Below are positions 45,701 through 54,708 of a DNA stretch of 64,000 bases, in pieces. The notes beneath the pieces were generated by a model. The model did no database searches. It saw only the letters and a list, made by a program, of their open reading frames with translations, and was not told the DNA's origin. The stretch lies in NCBI GenBank assembly GCA_030054095.1, contig JASGCO010000008.1:53721-117720 (forward strand), in the 5' to 3' direction. This DNA comes from Sediminibacterium sp. GTDB taxonomy: Bacteria; Bacteroidota; Bacteroidia; B-17B0; Aurantibacillaceae. The translations under genes and the position numbers were made by a program. Numbering within the stretch: the stretch's first letter is position 1; each line of letters starts with the position of its first letter.

Positions 45701-48700
45701 TGTGCCGGTGAAAATTTTGGTAATATTATCTCTGAGAAACATTACCTGTTGTCCAACCCATATTACTTGTCCGCCTTTTGAAATAATCGGAAATTCAAGA
45801 TAGGATTGCTGTTCTTCACTTTTTAACTGTTGCGCATAAAACAAGGCAACTTTCTTCCGGAAGTTAGGTTTTATTAATTCCTTAAAGTTTTTCTGCAGTA
45901 ATTCGGTTTTGGGGTAACCGGTTACATTTACCGCAATATCATTAACGTAGGTAAAGAAACCTTCAGTGTCGGTTACATAAATAATATCTTTAGCATTTTC
46001 AACAATGTGCGAAAAGCGTTTTTCGTATTCCTGTTTATCTGTTACGTCATTTCCAATAGATACTGTTGTGCCGGTATCAAGGCGATTATTTTGCCATTGA
46101 ACCCAGTAATGCTTATTGCCTTTACCTTTAACAAGAGCAAGTCTCGTTTTAGGTAATGTGCCATCCAGAACGCTTTGTTTTACACTGTGGGCTTTTTCTT
46201 TGTCATTCTGAATAATCCACCACCCGTCACCCAAAATTTCTTTTTCACTATAACCTACCAGGCGGGTTAAGGCCTGATTAACAAATATGATTTGCCCGTT
46301 AGAGTTAGAAGCAATAATAAGCGAATTACCTTTGTTCATCACCGTGTCAGCAAAAATGAGCCGTTGACTTACGTTAAGCTTAATCAGAATGGAAATAAAA
46401 CTAACGAAAAGGGCGGTAACGATAGCCAGAATGAACAGTGTAGTGTCGTACTCGGGCGACTGAGTCAATAAAGCCAGCAAAGTGGTTACAATAATGGTGA
46501 AAGCTGCAAAGTAAATATAGCGCCGTATCTGATCTATAATGAGTGTACTAACGGTAATACACACTGTAAGACTTACCACAGAATAAGAACTGATATGGGT
46601 TAGATAGGCATGCGTTGAGTAAGCAAGCATAATAAGAGTAAAGTTTAACAGGATAATTGTCTTTATGTTTTCCTGAACGAAGCGGCTAAGAAAGGTAAGC
46701 GCGCCTGAAATAGCTAACACTAGTCCAATAGCCAGCATAAAACCTAATCTCTCATCGAATCGATCGTTTACGACAGAATATATTACTTCTGCAAATGGTA
46801 CAAAAAAAGCGGCAAAGAACAGCATCAAACGTGCTGTTTGCAGATTAATATACGAGTTGGTATCTTCATTGATCAGTTCTTTCCTGAAACGTTGGTTGTA
46901 CCTGAAAAAGGAAGCAAATAGTACCAGGCAAATGCTCATAACAAGGAAACCAAAAAATCGTGTCCGCCAGAAAGGAGGTCGTTTGTAAAACGAAAGCCTG
47001 ACCAATTCACCCCAATTGCTGCTTTGTCCCTTTGCCCTTATGTCTACATTGATGCTGCCAGAGGGTAAATCCTGAATAAACAATTCCCCTCCTTCCCCTA
47101 GTTGTATCCATGTGTTATCTTTTTCCGAATTGATACGATAAGCATATTCTATGGGTTCATTGGTGCTGTATTTAATTCCTGAATAGTGAATGGTAATGCT
47201 TTCATCATTGCTTTTCAGCGTTAAATTTTGAGGTAATCCGTTTTTGTCAATACTATATCCGTTTTTAACGAGATCAATCTCCTGACCATTTACCAATATT
47301 TCAGTAACCAGTACTTTCGGAGAAATAAAACGTTGGTTAAGTAAATTATTAAAGAACAATAGGCCAGTATTGCTCCCCGCAATAATTTCTGCGCCATTGA
47401 AGGAACGCACCATGCTGTTTTCCTGGAACTCAAATTCCTGAAAGTGGTTTTCAGGCATATAGTGATCTATATTTGTGGTTTTACTTTTTCTTTCAATAAC
47501 GTTTATAACGCCGGCTGTAGAAATCACAATGCGGTTTGTATCAACGATTTCGAGGTTTAAAATGTTATCTGAGGCAATACCATCTTTACTGGTCAGGTGT
47601 TCTGAAGTCTTATTTTTGAGGTTATAGATAAAAACGCCCATACAGTTTGTACTGACAAAAAGATAATGCTGCTTTAATCCAATTCCGGTAATACTAACGT
47701 CTTTAAAATTTTGCCAACCCGGTAATTTAAACTCATGAATTTTAAATGATGAATCAAGGAAAAATAGGCCGTATTCCGTGCCAATCAGCAAAGTATCACC
47801 TCTGTTGGTTGGTTTAAGACAAGTAACATTAGCTGTAAATGGAACGTTAAGTGGGGTTGTAATGGCATTGCTAAGATGATGCATGTATAGTCTTCCATTG
47901 TCATCCGAAAAAAATAATTTGCCCCGAAACATTTTGATATTGGAAATTGTACCAGGTTCTTTTAATAGTTCTACAACTTCAGGGTGAATCTGGTTATGTT
48001 TGATCCATCGCATTTTACCATTGGTATAGCCAATTGCAAATGATCCGTCTTGTAAGTCATTTAGTGAACATATACTGGAATCGGGTTTTGACAGAAGAGG
48101 TAATAAATGATGATCTTTTAATATACTTACATATCCCTGACTCAGCACGAGAAATTGTTTAAGATTTTCATCTTTTAAAATGGTTTTAACACTACCTCCG
48201 GGAACAGTAAAATTTGTAATTCCGTTTTTTTTGTACTTGATTATACCATGTGTGGCTGTAGCTAGCCATAGATTTTCCTCCGAGTCACAAAAAATACTTA
48301 TAATGTCAAGGTACTTTAGGCCGTTATTAATGGAAATGAGTTCAGAATAACCATTGGAATACTTTACCAGCCCCTGATTATAGGCTGCTGCCCATAATGT
48401 ATTACTGCTGCGTTCATACTGAAGTGAAAGTATCCGTTGTGGTTCTTTCCCATTCAGGTCAAATTTTATACGACTGATTTGCTTCTTGTGTAAATAGTAA
48501 ACTTCCCCGGTTTTTAATGCCAGATAGTAGGCTTCACCGTTCGCTTCTGTTAAATCACTAATAGGCTTGCTGATTAATGGACTGTCTGGCAAAACAGAAG
48601 CGGTTACCACTTCTTTTTTATCAAGATTAAAAATGCACAATTTGCCTTTTTTTGTAACCAACCATAAATTATTTTTTCGGTCGAGCAGAAATTTATACAG

Positions 48701-49198
48701 GGATAACGAATCAATAGCGGTATGTGTGGTTACCTTTATAAAGTGATCTTCCTTTAGTTTGTAAAGCCCTTTGGTAGTTAATGCATAAACGGTATCCCCA
48801 AAACTGAAAATCTTGCTCAGATGATGATGGGTATTTTCACCATTGAAGGGAATTTTCCGGAAAAAAGGCCCTTTTCCCTGATACAAATTATCTGAAGTGT
48901 TGAAATAATAATCTGATTTTGTTTCACAAAAGGAATGGATCGCTTCATGAAAAAAAGGATTATCCTGTATCTTTAAATTACTAAACGAGTAACTATCGTA
49001 AACCCTTCCGCCCTGGTCGAAACCAAACCACATTAAGCCATATTTACTTTGATAAATAGAGGTGACGTGTTCCGATGGAATATTAGCGTTTAGTCCGTAA
49101 TAATCAAACGAATAACTTTGCGCCCTGCTTTTTGCGCTTAACAGCAAAATGAGAAGGACAATTACTTTAATGTTTGTTATGTATTTGTATAATACCAC
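42749..49198 (-). CDS. giant sensor: periplasmic propeller, 7TM, PAS, GAF and SpoIIE phosphatase
   Basis: 2149 residues. Signal peptide 1-26; periplasmic reg_prop-type beta-propeller about 30-600 (repeated SIYQSKYGLMWFGFDQGG, LLDRKNNLWLVTKKG, FCDSEENLWLATATHGI); Y_Y_Y domain about 660-725 (ESITIHYSGIKYSTNEPIEYAYRI); transmembrane helix near 746 and about six more between 790 and 938; PAS 954-1060 and PAS 1060-1180; four GAF-like domains about 1190-1900; SpoIIE/PP2C phosphatase 1903-2149 with DNLGGDFYW, ADCTGHGVSGS and CTTDGYIDQFG. No histidine kinase or DNA-binding part. Start is GTG at 49198. Output should be dephosphorylation of an unknown partner, perhaps an anti-sigma antagonist. Very few proteins reach this domain count. 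Confidence 0.9.
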   Translation of the reverse strand: MVLYKYITNIKVIVLLILLLSAKSRAQSYSFDYYGLNANIPSEHVTSIYQSKYGLMWFGFDQGGRVYDSYSFSNLKIQDNPFFHEAIHSFCETKSDYYFNTSDNLYQGKGPFFRKIPFNGENTHHHLSKIFSFGDTVYALTTKGLYKLKEDHFIKVTTHTAIDSLSLYKFLLDRKNNLWLVTKKGKLCIFNLDKKEVVTASVLPDSPLISKPISDLTEANGEAYYLALKTGEVYYLHKKQISRIKFDLNGKEPQRILSLQYERSSNTLWAAAYNQGLVKYSNGYSELISINNGLKYLDIISIFCDSEENLWLATATHGIIKYKKNGITNFTVPGGSVKTILKDENLKQFLVLSQGYVSILKDHHLLPLLSKPDSSICSLNDLQDGSFAIGYTNGKMRWIKHNQIHPEVVELLKEPGTISNIKMFRGKLFFSDDNGRLYMHHLSNAITTPLNVPFTANVTCLKPTNRGDTLLIGTEYGLFFLDSSFKIHEFKLPGWQNFKDVSITGIGLKQHYLFVSTNCMGVFIYNLKNKTSEHLTSKDGIASDNILNLEIVDTNRIVISTAGVINVIERKSKTTNIDHYMPENHFQEFEFQENSMVRSFNGAEIIAGSNTGLLFFNNLLNQRFISPKVLVTEILVNGQEIDLVKNGYSIDKNGLPQNLTLKSNDESITIHYSGIKYSTNEPIEYAYRINSEKDNTWIQLGEGGELFIQDLPSGSINVDIRAKGQSSNWGELVRLSFYKRPPFWRTRFFGFLVMSICLVLFASFFRYNQRFRKELINEDTNSYINLQTARLMLFFAAFFVPFAEVIYSVVNDRFDERLGFMLAIGLVLAISGALTFLSRFVQENIKTIILLNFTLIMLAYSTHAYLTHISSYSVVSLTVCITVSTLIIDQIRRYIYFAAFTIIVTTLLALLTQSPEYDTTLFILAIVTALFVSFISILIKLNVSQRLIFADTVMNKGNSLIIASNSNGQIIFVNQALTRLVGYSEKEILGDGWWIIQNDKEKAHSVKQSVLDGTLPKTRLALVKGKGNKHYWVQWQNNRLDTGTTVSIGNDVTDKQEYEKRFSHIVENAKDIIYVTDTEGFFTYVNDIAVNVTGYPKTELLQKNFKELIKPNFRKKVALFYAQQLKSEEQQSYLEFPIISKGGQVIWVGQQVMFLRDNITKIFTGTQAICRDITLRVEAEDKLRIANNDLKMLNEIKEIILRNAEDQDQLAEGVLKKLHSNRRAYECFSLGLLSKDLVIKQYGTDHLNSNILYSSYTLDEGALRSIEISGSRIIQESTNFPHYLLQDAKLFNTKNHALSIPIKTDTKVFGYLNLFSKDHTPYTSDYLSVLDDVVSYLSTNLNQQEQKQIISAKNEEIRLYLTKLENINNELQYENILKENVIYARDIEDVCNRLLTHIIATTVKSYCYSFNILDMEQENLLIYQGFKSKGFKRYSIEVTEKMKTLIFKSQSLLYIYDPDSPVNDSLKLFKQPIEGLTCALLAPIQTLTNRYGFMGVYTASPEPYNHEDLRKTEAIAEILSSFVSQYYAKQAINIRNKQIQKYSKQLEHINTNLEEQNRIKQLIISIKERDVLFHRLLLMTISQSRFAQGYAINIFNKKTNEITVYSIRRHNTISFREIIAATPLQIEKLEKLDGKIINFSDVDFIPVYDLLHVFKQPCINAKTMMFKHISNADSVIGLICTYSFLENIYEESDVKYLADLASSLQNFISKDEQSHIIAAKNEEIEKNSKRLELLNEARKLLINNTDLTGIYKNLIELLFNRIDNIHRISFLIFNPGNTMGQLYYMDSMSLSVENKQIYTAQLPTLPYFEENKEYDLPDLESKPNLTDDDQHWLNVKMRSVYCVPVFVNGKLFGAINMLSRNRDNFAEQKPIIRQLKESVSLIIEQILYKDIISQKNKDINDNIAYAKRIQTAIMPSALTLKQLLPKSILFFEQRDNLGGDFYWFQKVNQSLILAIADCTGHGVSGSLLTILSSNTIQQAVTEKGFTDPAHILEYLNISIRNALNQTNSETEILDGLDISCVNFDPESRLLLYSGAMHNLYIVRDQEIMELRGNRLPIGSFQISHGNHFTTHMMAMKPGDLVVCTTDGYIDQFGNYTNKRFGRLKFKDLLLELARMSNENREEHIKQTHLNWKGPNQQTDDICLMCFEVE

Positions 49199-49207
49199 TA
49201 AATCGTT

Positions 49208-49238
49208 TAAAAATACGCAATCAGCTACTGCTATACAA
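49208..49238 (-). promoter_or_regulatory. promoter of the giant sensor gene
   Basis: On the minus strand TTG (49236-49238), 20 bp spacer, TATTTTTA (49208-49215), one mismatch to TAnnTTTG. The GTG start is 9 bp further, so the leader would be minimal. Confidence 0.45.
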
Positions 49239-49393
49239 GTAAATTTGTTTTAAATTCCTTTCAGATAAGATAAAAGACATAGGGTAATTGCAGGTAGAGT
49301 TATTAATAACAGGGTCTTAATAAGTTGTCTATCAGTGCCCTGCACCTTATTATTAATTATACCAAATTTAACTAAATATTATAAACAGTTTAT

Positions 49394-51541
49394 ATGTTGT
49401 TTCGCGATATAAGACAGTACGTGGCGCTTGTTTGGTTTATGGGCATTTTAGCCGGCGCCAATGCCCAGAAAACCAGGGATTTACGGGAAGACGCGTATTA
49501 TCAACTGGAAAATAAAGAGTACAGCAAAGCGTATTACTTGTTCGATCAGTTGTATAACAAGGATCCGAAAAATCTGGATTACAAATACCGTTTGGCGTTT
49601 TGCTGCCTTAATTACCCTGAAAAGAAGGCAAGGGCTATTGAGTTATTTGAGGAATTAAAGACAACAGGCCAACTGAAAGATGTAGATTTTTATCTCGGAA
49701 AAGCATATCATTTGAATTACCGTTTTGATGAAGCTATTTCTTATACCCAAAAATATCTGGATGAGCATAAAAATACCAAGGTTAAAGATGCCGAGTGGCC
49801 GCTTGTTGAAGAGGCTGGGTTGTTAATGATAAACAGTACAAACGGACGTAATATCGGTAATATGAAAGTAAAAGCGAACATCCGTAATGTGGGGGCGCCG
49901 GTTAATACGGAAGAGGATGAGTATGTACCTGTAATTACGACCGATGAAGCAACCATGATTTATACCTATCGGGGCAAAAAAAGTCTGGGAGGGATTATAG
50001 ATGATAATCAAAAGCCGGATCCCGAATTCGGTTATTATCACGAAGATATTTATATAACTAACCGGGCTCAGGATTCCTCATGGCAGACAGGAACCGGAAT
50101 TGCTTCTATTAATACCAATGTGCACGATGCGGCTATTGCGGTTTCGCCCGACGGACAAACATTGTTTACCTTTACCAGCACCAAAAAGGACAGCGGAGAT
50201 GTTTATGTCAGCCGTTTGACAGGAACAGAGTTTGGCAAGCCGGAACGACTTAATGATAATATTAATACAACCTCATGGGAAGGAAGTTGTTCTATTTCAG
50301 CAGACGGACGATTTCTTTACTTTGCCAGTGAGCGTCCGGACGGATATGGTGGAAGGGATATCTGGGTAAGTGCATGGGAGAACGGAGATTGGGGACCCGC
50401 TAAAAATCTCGGAGACAAAGTAAATACACCGTATGATGATGATGCCCCATTTATCCATCCGGATGGTATTACATTGTTTTTCAGTTCAAAGGGGCACAGT
50501 AGTATTGGTGGTTACGATATTATGTTTACCATAAAGAAAGACAATGACTGGTTGCCACCTCAGAACATGGGAATACCTTTAAATACGACGGAAGATGACA
50601 GGTATTATGTGATTAACTCCAGTGGAACCCGTGGATACTTTAGTAGTAACCGTGGAGGAACAGGAGGTTTAGGTAAGTACGATATTTATGTGGTGGAGCC
50701 GGGAATACTCGGTGAAAAGCCGGTTGTTGCCATGTTGAAGGGAACAGTTTATGGGGATGATAAGCCAATTGAAAGTAAAGTGGAAGTCATTAAAAATCCG
50801 GGAAACATTGCTTTAGGGCCTTATTTTTCTAATAAAGTAAGTGGTAAATACCTTATGGCGGTTAGTCCCGGTGCATCGTATCGTCTTAAAATTATTGCCG
50901 ATGGTTTTGAACCATTGGAAGAGGATCTGGATGTAGAAGGGTTGAGCAAATACGTTGAGTTAAAAAAGGACTTTTACCTTTATTCACCCGCAGCCATTGC
51001 TAAACGAAAACAAGCCAGCCTCAATCAAATGCTGGATAGTATTTTCAACAAAGTAACCAATGCCGAGCCTTTAAATAAAGATGTTAAGACCACTGAGCCG
51101 GTTAATAAGGAACCAACGGCTAATGATCCTGTGGTTAAAAATGTGCCGTGTGGCGGACAACAGGCCTTACCCGATTTTGCACCATTAAAAGGTAAGTCGT
51201 TAAATGATAGGGCAACCTACGAGAAATTATTAAACATGGCCGGTAATTATTGTGCAGAGGGTCTGGTGTTTAAAGTTCAGATTGCGGCTTACCGTAAGCC
51301 TGAAAATTATAAATACCAACGTTTGTTAGAATATGGTCAACCGGAACAGGTGAATTATCCGGATGGGATTACCCGCTTTACGCAAATGCAGTTTGCAACA
51401 CTTAAGGAAGCCGAAAAGCAGCGGCAGAAAGCCATAGCGAAAGGTCAGACGGATGCCTGGGTGGTGGCTTTCAGTAATGGTAAACGGTATACATTGGAAG
51501 AGTTGATCATGCTGGATTTCCTGGGCAAATCGGTAAACTGA
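49394..51541 (+). CDS. TPR-PD40 protein with C-terminal SPOR-like domain
   Basis: 715 residues; signal peptide ending ANAQ. TPR-like helices at about 28-140 (AYYQLENKEYSKAYYLFDQLY), five PD40/WD40-like blades at about 165-435 (AVSPDGQTLFTFTS, SISADGRFLYFASERPDGYGG, IHPDGITLFFSSKGH), a carboxypeptidase-regulatory-like beta-sandwich at about 450-520, a low-complexity linker 545-590 and a SPOR-like module at about 625-700 (VFKVQIAAYRKPENY). The first half matches OmpA-family PorE-like proteins, but the OmpA domain is replaced by SPOR. Probably a periplasmic envelope protein. The L,D-transpeptidase-like gene follows in the same direction. Confidence 0.85.
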   Translation: MLFRDIRQYVALVWFMGILAGANAQKTRDLREDAYYQLENKEYSKAYYLFDQLYNKDPKNLDYKYRLAFCCLNYPEKKARAIELFEELKTTGQLKDVDFYLGKAYHLNYRFDEAISYTQKYLDEHKNTKVKDAEWPLVEEAGLLMINSTNGRNIGNMKVKANIRNVGAPVNTEEDEYVPVITTDEATMIYTYRGKKSLGGIIDDNQKPDPEFGYYHEDIYITNRAQDSSWQTGTGIASINTNVHDAAIAVSPDGQTLFTFTSTKKDSGDVYVSRLTGTEFGKPERLNDNINTTSWEGSCSISADGRFLYFASERPDGYGGRDIWVSAWENGDWGPAKNLGDKVNTPYDDDAPFIHPDGITLFFSSKGHSSIGGYDIMFTIKKDNDWLPPQNMGIPLNTTEDDRYYVINSSGTRGYFSSNRGGTGGLGKYDIYVVEPGILGEKPVVAMLKGTVYGDDKPIESKVEVIKNPGNIALGPYFSNKVSGKYLMAVSPGASYRLKIIADGFEPLEEDLDVEGLSKYVELKKDFYLYSPAAIAKRKQASLNQMLDSIFNKVTNAEPLNKDVKTTEPVNKEPTANDPVVKNVPCGGQQALPDFAPLKGKSLNDRATYEKLLNMAGNYCAEGLVFKVQIAAYRKPENYKYQRLLEYGQPEQVNYPDGITRFTQMQFATLKEAEKQRQKAIAKGQTDAWVVAFSNGKRYTLEELIMLDFLGKSVN

Positions 51542-51584
51542 TGCGTATGTAATTTTAAGGTCCTTTTTCCGTTATTTTCCTGAG

Positions 51585-52163
51585 ATGATCAGACAAATAA
51601 CACGTATTTTGCTTATTGTGACATGGTGCGGACCTGTTTGGGCCCAGAAGTCAGGTGCAGCGCAGCGACTAAGGGAAGCCCTTCTGTTTTGTCAAAAGAA
51701 CAACTTAAATACAGATTATTGTTTTTTAGTTAACCTTGGGGTTCATTCTGGAAAGAACCGGTTCGAAGTATGGAACTTTACAACCGCTCAACTTGTGTAT
51801 TCTGGTTTATGTTGCCACGGATACGGTGGAGCTAGTACAGAAACTGCCCCCGAGTTCAGTAATAAAACAGGTAGCAATTGTACGGCATCAGGAAAATACA
51901 AAACGGGTAAACGTGCTTATAGTAACTGGGGTATTAATGTGCATTACAAATTACATGGACTCGAAAAAACAAACAGTAACGCCTATAAACGGATCATTGT
52001 GTTGCATTCCTACGATCAGGTGCCTGAAAAGGAAATCTACCCCAGTCATTTGCCTTTGGGATGGAGCATGGGCTGTCCGGTGATAGATAATGCACTGATG
52101 AAAAAGGTAGATGTGCTTCTTAAAAAAAGCCGTAAACCAGTATTGTTATGGATTTATAATTAA
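51585..52163 (+). CDS. murein L,D-transpeptidase catalytic domain protein (YkuD_2-like)
   Basis: 192 residues, signal peptide 1-20 (CGPVWAQ). The L,D-transpeptidase-like core runs from FLVNLGVHSGKNRFEVW to the terminal VLHSYD and GWSMGCPVI, where Cys in SMGCPV is the expected nucleophile and HS precedes it. Matches the YkuD_2 group, which is short and periplasmic. Substrate is peptidoglycan by family, not proven. It starts 43 bp after the PD40 gene and may share its transcript. Confidence 0.88.
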   Translation: MIRQITRILLIVTWCGPVWAQKSGAAQRLREALLFCQKNNLNTDYCFLVNLGVHSGKNRFEVWNFTTAQLVYSGLCCHGYGGASTETAPEFSNKTGSNCTASGKYKTGKRAYSNWGINVHYKLHGLEKTNSNAYKRIIVLHSYDQVPEKEIYPSHLPLGWSMGCPVIDNALMKKVDVLLKKSRKPVLLWIYN

Positions 52164-52167
52164 GTAG

Positions 52168-52932
52168 TTATGCTTTGCGGCATACGTATAACATTTCGCC
52201 TGCCGGTAAACGGTAACGATCAACCAACTCCGGACCAAGCGTATTAACAAAGTCATCAACTGTAACCTTAAAGCCGGCTTGTGCCAGTTTATCTTTGTAA
52301 TCCAGACCAAATAAACGCACATGGTCTTTTTGCCAAAAGTGTTTTTCCCGATCGGCTTCGGTTACAATGGTCTTATCTTCGTAAGTGGTGGCACGTGTGG
52401 TATCTAAAGGAACCTGAAAAATGCCCCAGCCACCCGGACGCATGATACGATATAATTCGCCCATACAGACCTGTGCATCTTCTACGTGTTCCAGTACGTG
52501 ATTGCAAAAAATTACATCAAAACTGTTGTCTTCGAAAGGGGCTTTGTGCAAGTCGAAATGAATATCAGCAATAGGGCTATTATAATCTCCTGTGGTATAA
52601 TCCAGATTTTTTTGTGCTTTAAACAATTTATAAAAGCATTGCTCGGGAGCAATGTGCAACATTTTGTATGGCTTTGTAAAAAAGTCCGTTTTCTGTTTAA
52701 GGTAAAGCCAGAGCAAACGGTGGCGCTCCAGTGATAAACTACCGGGGCATAGAACATTATCACGTTTGGCCCGTCCGCCATACCCATAAGGTAAAAATTT
52801 ACGGTAGGTTTTTCCGCTGATAGGATCTTCGTAGCGGTTGCCGTAATAGAGTAAAGGCGCTATTTTGCTGAACAATAAACTTAATTTGATCAGGATAGGG
52901 CGGGGTATGGTACGTAATAAAAAATGAAACAC
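52168..52932 (-). CDS. class I SAM-dependent methyltransferase
   Basis: 254 residues with a Rossmann methyltransferase core: motif I region MLHIAPEQCFYKLF, acidic motif DYTTGDYNSPIADIHFDL, and motif IV FDVIFCNHVLEHV (about 145-157) followed by LYRIMRPGGWGIFQVP. The N-terminal 60 residues are hydrophobic and basic. Methyl acceptor unknown. The C1 peptidase gene lies 21 bp upstream on the same strand. Confidence 0.9.
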   Translation of the reverse strand: MFHFLLRTIPRPILIKLSLLFSKIAPLLYYGNRYEDPISGKTYRKFLPYGYGGRAKRDNVLCPGSLSLERHRLLWLYLKQKTDFFTKPYKMLHIAPEQCFYKLFKAQKNLDYTTGDYNSPIADIHFDLHKAPFEDNSFDVIFCNHVLEHVEDAQVCMGELYRIMRPGGWGIFQVPLDTTRATTYEDKTIVTEADREKHFWQKDHVRLFGLDYKDKLAQAGFKVTVDDFVNTLGPELVDRYRLPAGEMLYVCRKA

Positions 52933-52953
52933 GTTAGTACTTTAATTAATGGG

Positions 52954-54522
52954 TTATTGTTTTTGAACTTCAATAATAAATGGAACAATATTTTTATCTT
53001 TTGTTTCAGCGCTAAACGAAATACTGTTGCCGTTTCCAAAACGGATATCTTTAATCTCATCCTGAGCGCAAAGATTCATAATCCGTTGTGCGAAGTCGGT
53101 TTGCTTATCGGCGTTAAGTTTATCATTAAAGGCTTTGTAGTCCAGTTTCTCTTTGGTTACTAACACCGCAAAATAATCTTTATTACCGATTTTATCCGGC
53201 TCCATGCTGTAATCTCTCGGAAAAACCCGGGTACCTGTAATGCCGCAATATGCCGAGTGTTTTGGCGTGTAAGGGAACAGTATATAACTCCCGTTGTCGC
53301 TTTCCTTGCCAAAAATATAAACAAAACACTCTACGTTATTGCTGATTTTCATTTTAAATTTTTGACCAATGCGCAATGGGCTGCTGACTTTATAAAAGTT
53401 CTGCCCAATAGTACTAAGAGGAATGTCTTTTTTACTTTCTTTATCCATTAAGGAGATGGTACATTCCAGTCTGGTTTGATTGGCCTTATCGGGCATGGCA
53501 TCCATACCATAGGCTTCGTTGGTAAAAAATACAAAGTCCTTGTAGCTTACCCAGGCTTTACCATTTTTCCCCCAACGAGGGCCCCAGCTGTTTTGGATAA
53601 GGAAAGCACCATCATCGGTAAACGCTTTATCGTCGTAACCAATCACGCACATACAATGTCCGCCAAATCCGTTTTTATCATAATCACTTTGTCTCGGACT
53701 CCACACTTCTTTTCCTTCCATGTCCTGCATAAAGCTACCACCAACGCTCATACCAATAATAACAGGCGCGTTATGTGCCAGATTTTGCCGGATTGCGTTC
53801 ACATCTACCGTGTAATCATCTCCGCTTATACTTAAACGGTTAGCGCCACGCATACGGAATTTGGCGGCATCCTGTAGCTGATAATTGTCTGGCTTTTTCT
53901 CACACGAATTCTCATCGTACGGAAACGCGTTAAACGGAACAGAGCCGGTATTGGTAAGCAGTTTAACCGCTTCGGTAATATAAGTTCCCTGACAACCCTC
54001 CAAACCAATCTGATTATAAGTAAAAGCCGGACTAAAAGCGATCTGATTAGGATCTTTTCCTGTTGAAATGGCTTCAAGTATGGTGCGGCCATAATACGTA
54101 CTTCCCCAGCCTACACAGGAGCCCTGTTGCCCCTGATCTTTTGCGGTAGGCGTAAACCTTTCTAAAGATACCCGTTCTGGTAAAGGTTCGCCATTATCCA
54201 ATGCCGCGTACACTTCATTTTTATCATAAACGGTTTGATCAAGCGTGGCACCACGGCTATAGGTTGATTGCGATTGTTTTTCCTGATTTTCACCACCCGA
54301 TGCTCCACTACAGCCCCCTTTAAATAAGAAGAATGCGCCGCCAATAACAATAGCAACAATCAGTAATTTAGGGTTGCGCATAAGCAAAGGCAATAACATG
54401 CCAATGAACCCACCACCCGGAAATCCGCCACCACCTCCACCGCCACGACCGGGATTACGTCCTTCCTGATTACCGGAGTATCCTCCGTTTGAATCATTAT
54501 CTTCTGTCATTCGAATAGGCAT
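52954..54522 (-). CDS. membrane-anchored papain-like (C1) peptidase with DUF4384-like tail
   Basis: 522 residues. Gly/Asn-rich head 1-45, one transmembrane helix at about 53-68, acidic spacer, then a C1A-type peptidase (about 115-345): Cys136 in QQGSCVGWG, His289 in FGGHCMCVIGYDD, Asn311 in QNSWGPRWG. The C-terminal 150 residues resemble DUF4384 (ECFVYIFGKESDNGSYILFPYTPKHSAY). Catalytic residues are complete. Orientation suggests a protease facing the periplasm. The first methionine at 54522 may be replaced by Met5. Unlike the C1B enzyme at 8775, it is not of the PepC type. Confidence 0.9.
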   Translation of the reverse strand: MPIRMTEDNDSNGGYSGNQEGRNPGRGGGGGGGFPGGGFIGMLLPLLMRNPKLLIVAIVIGGAFFLFKGGCSGASGGENQEKQSQSTYSRGATLDQTVYDKNEVYAALDNGEPLPERVSLERFTPTAKDQGQQGSCVGWGSTYYGRTILEAISTGKDPNQIAFSPAFTYNQIGLEGCQGTYITEAVKLLTNTGSVPFNAFPYDENSCEKKPDNYQLQDAAKFRMRGANRLSISGDDYTVDVNAIRQNLAHNAPVIIGMSVGGSFMQDMEGKEVWSPRQSDYDKNGFGGHCMCVIGYDDKAFTDDGAFLIQNSWGPRWGKNGKAWVSYKDFVFFTNEAYGMDAMPDKANQTRLECTISLMDKESKKDIPLSTIGQNFYKVSSPLRIGQKFKMKISNNVECFVYIFGKESDNGSYILFPYTPKHSAYCGITGTRVFPRDYSMEPDKIGNKDYFAVLVTKEKLDYKAFNDKLNADKQTDFAQRIMNLCAQDEIKDIRFGNGNSISFSAETKDKNIVPFIIEVQKQ

Positions 54523-54708
54523 AACAAACTGTTTTAATCAGTTATAAAAATACAGCAAACATTCCAATAATTAAATTTTTGTGAATAAGTGCAACCTAAA
54601 GGTAAATTGCTGCATCTTTTTGTTGCATCCGGTAATGTTATGCCAGAAAAGAGGAGTAAATTAGTCAAAACAAGGGTGAACTAAACATCTGTTATAAGAT
54701 TAAACGTA

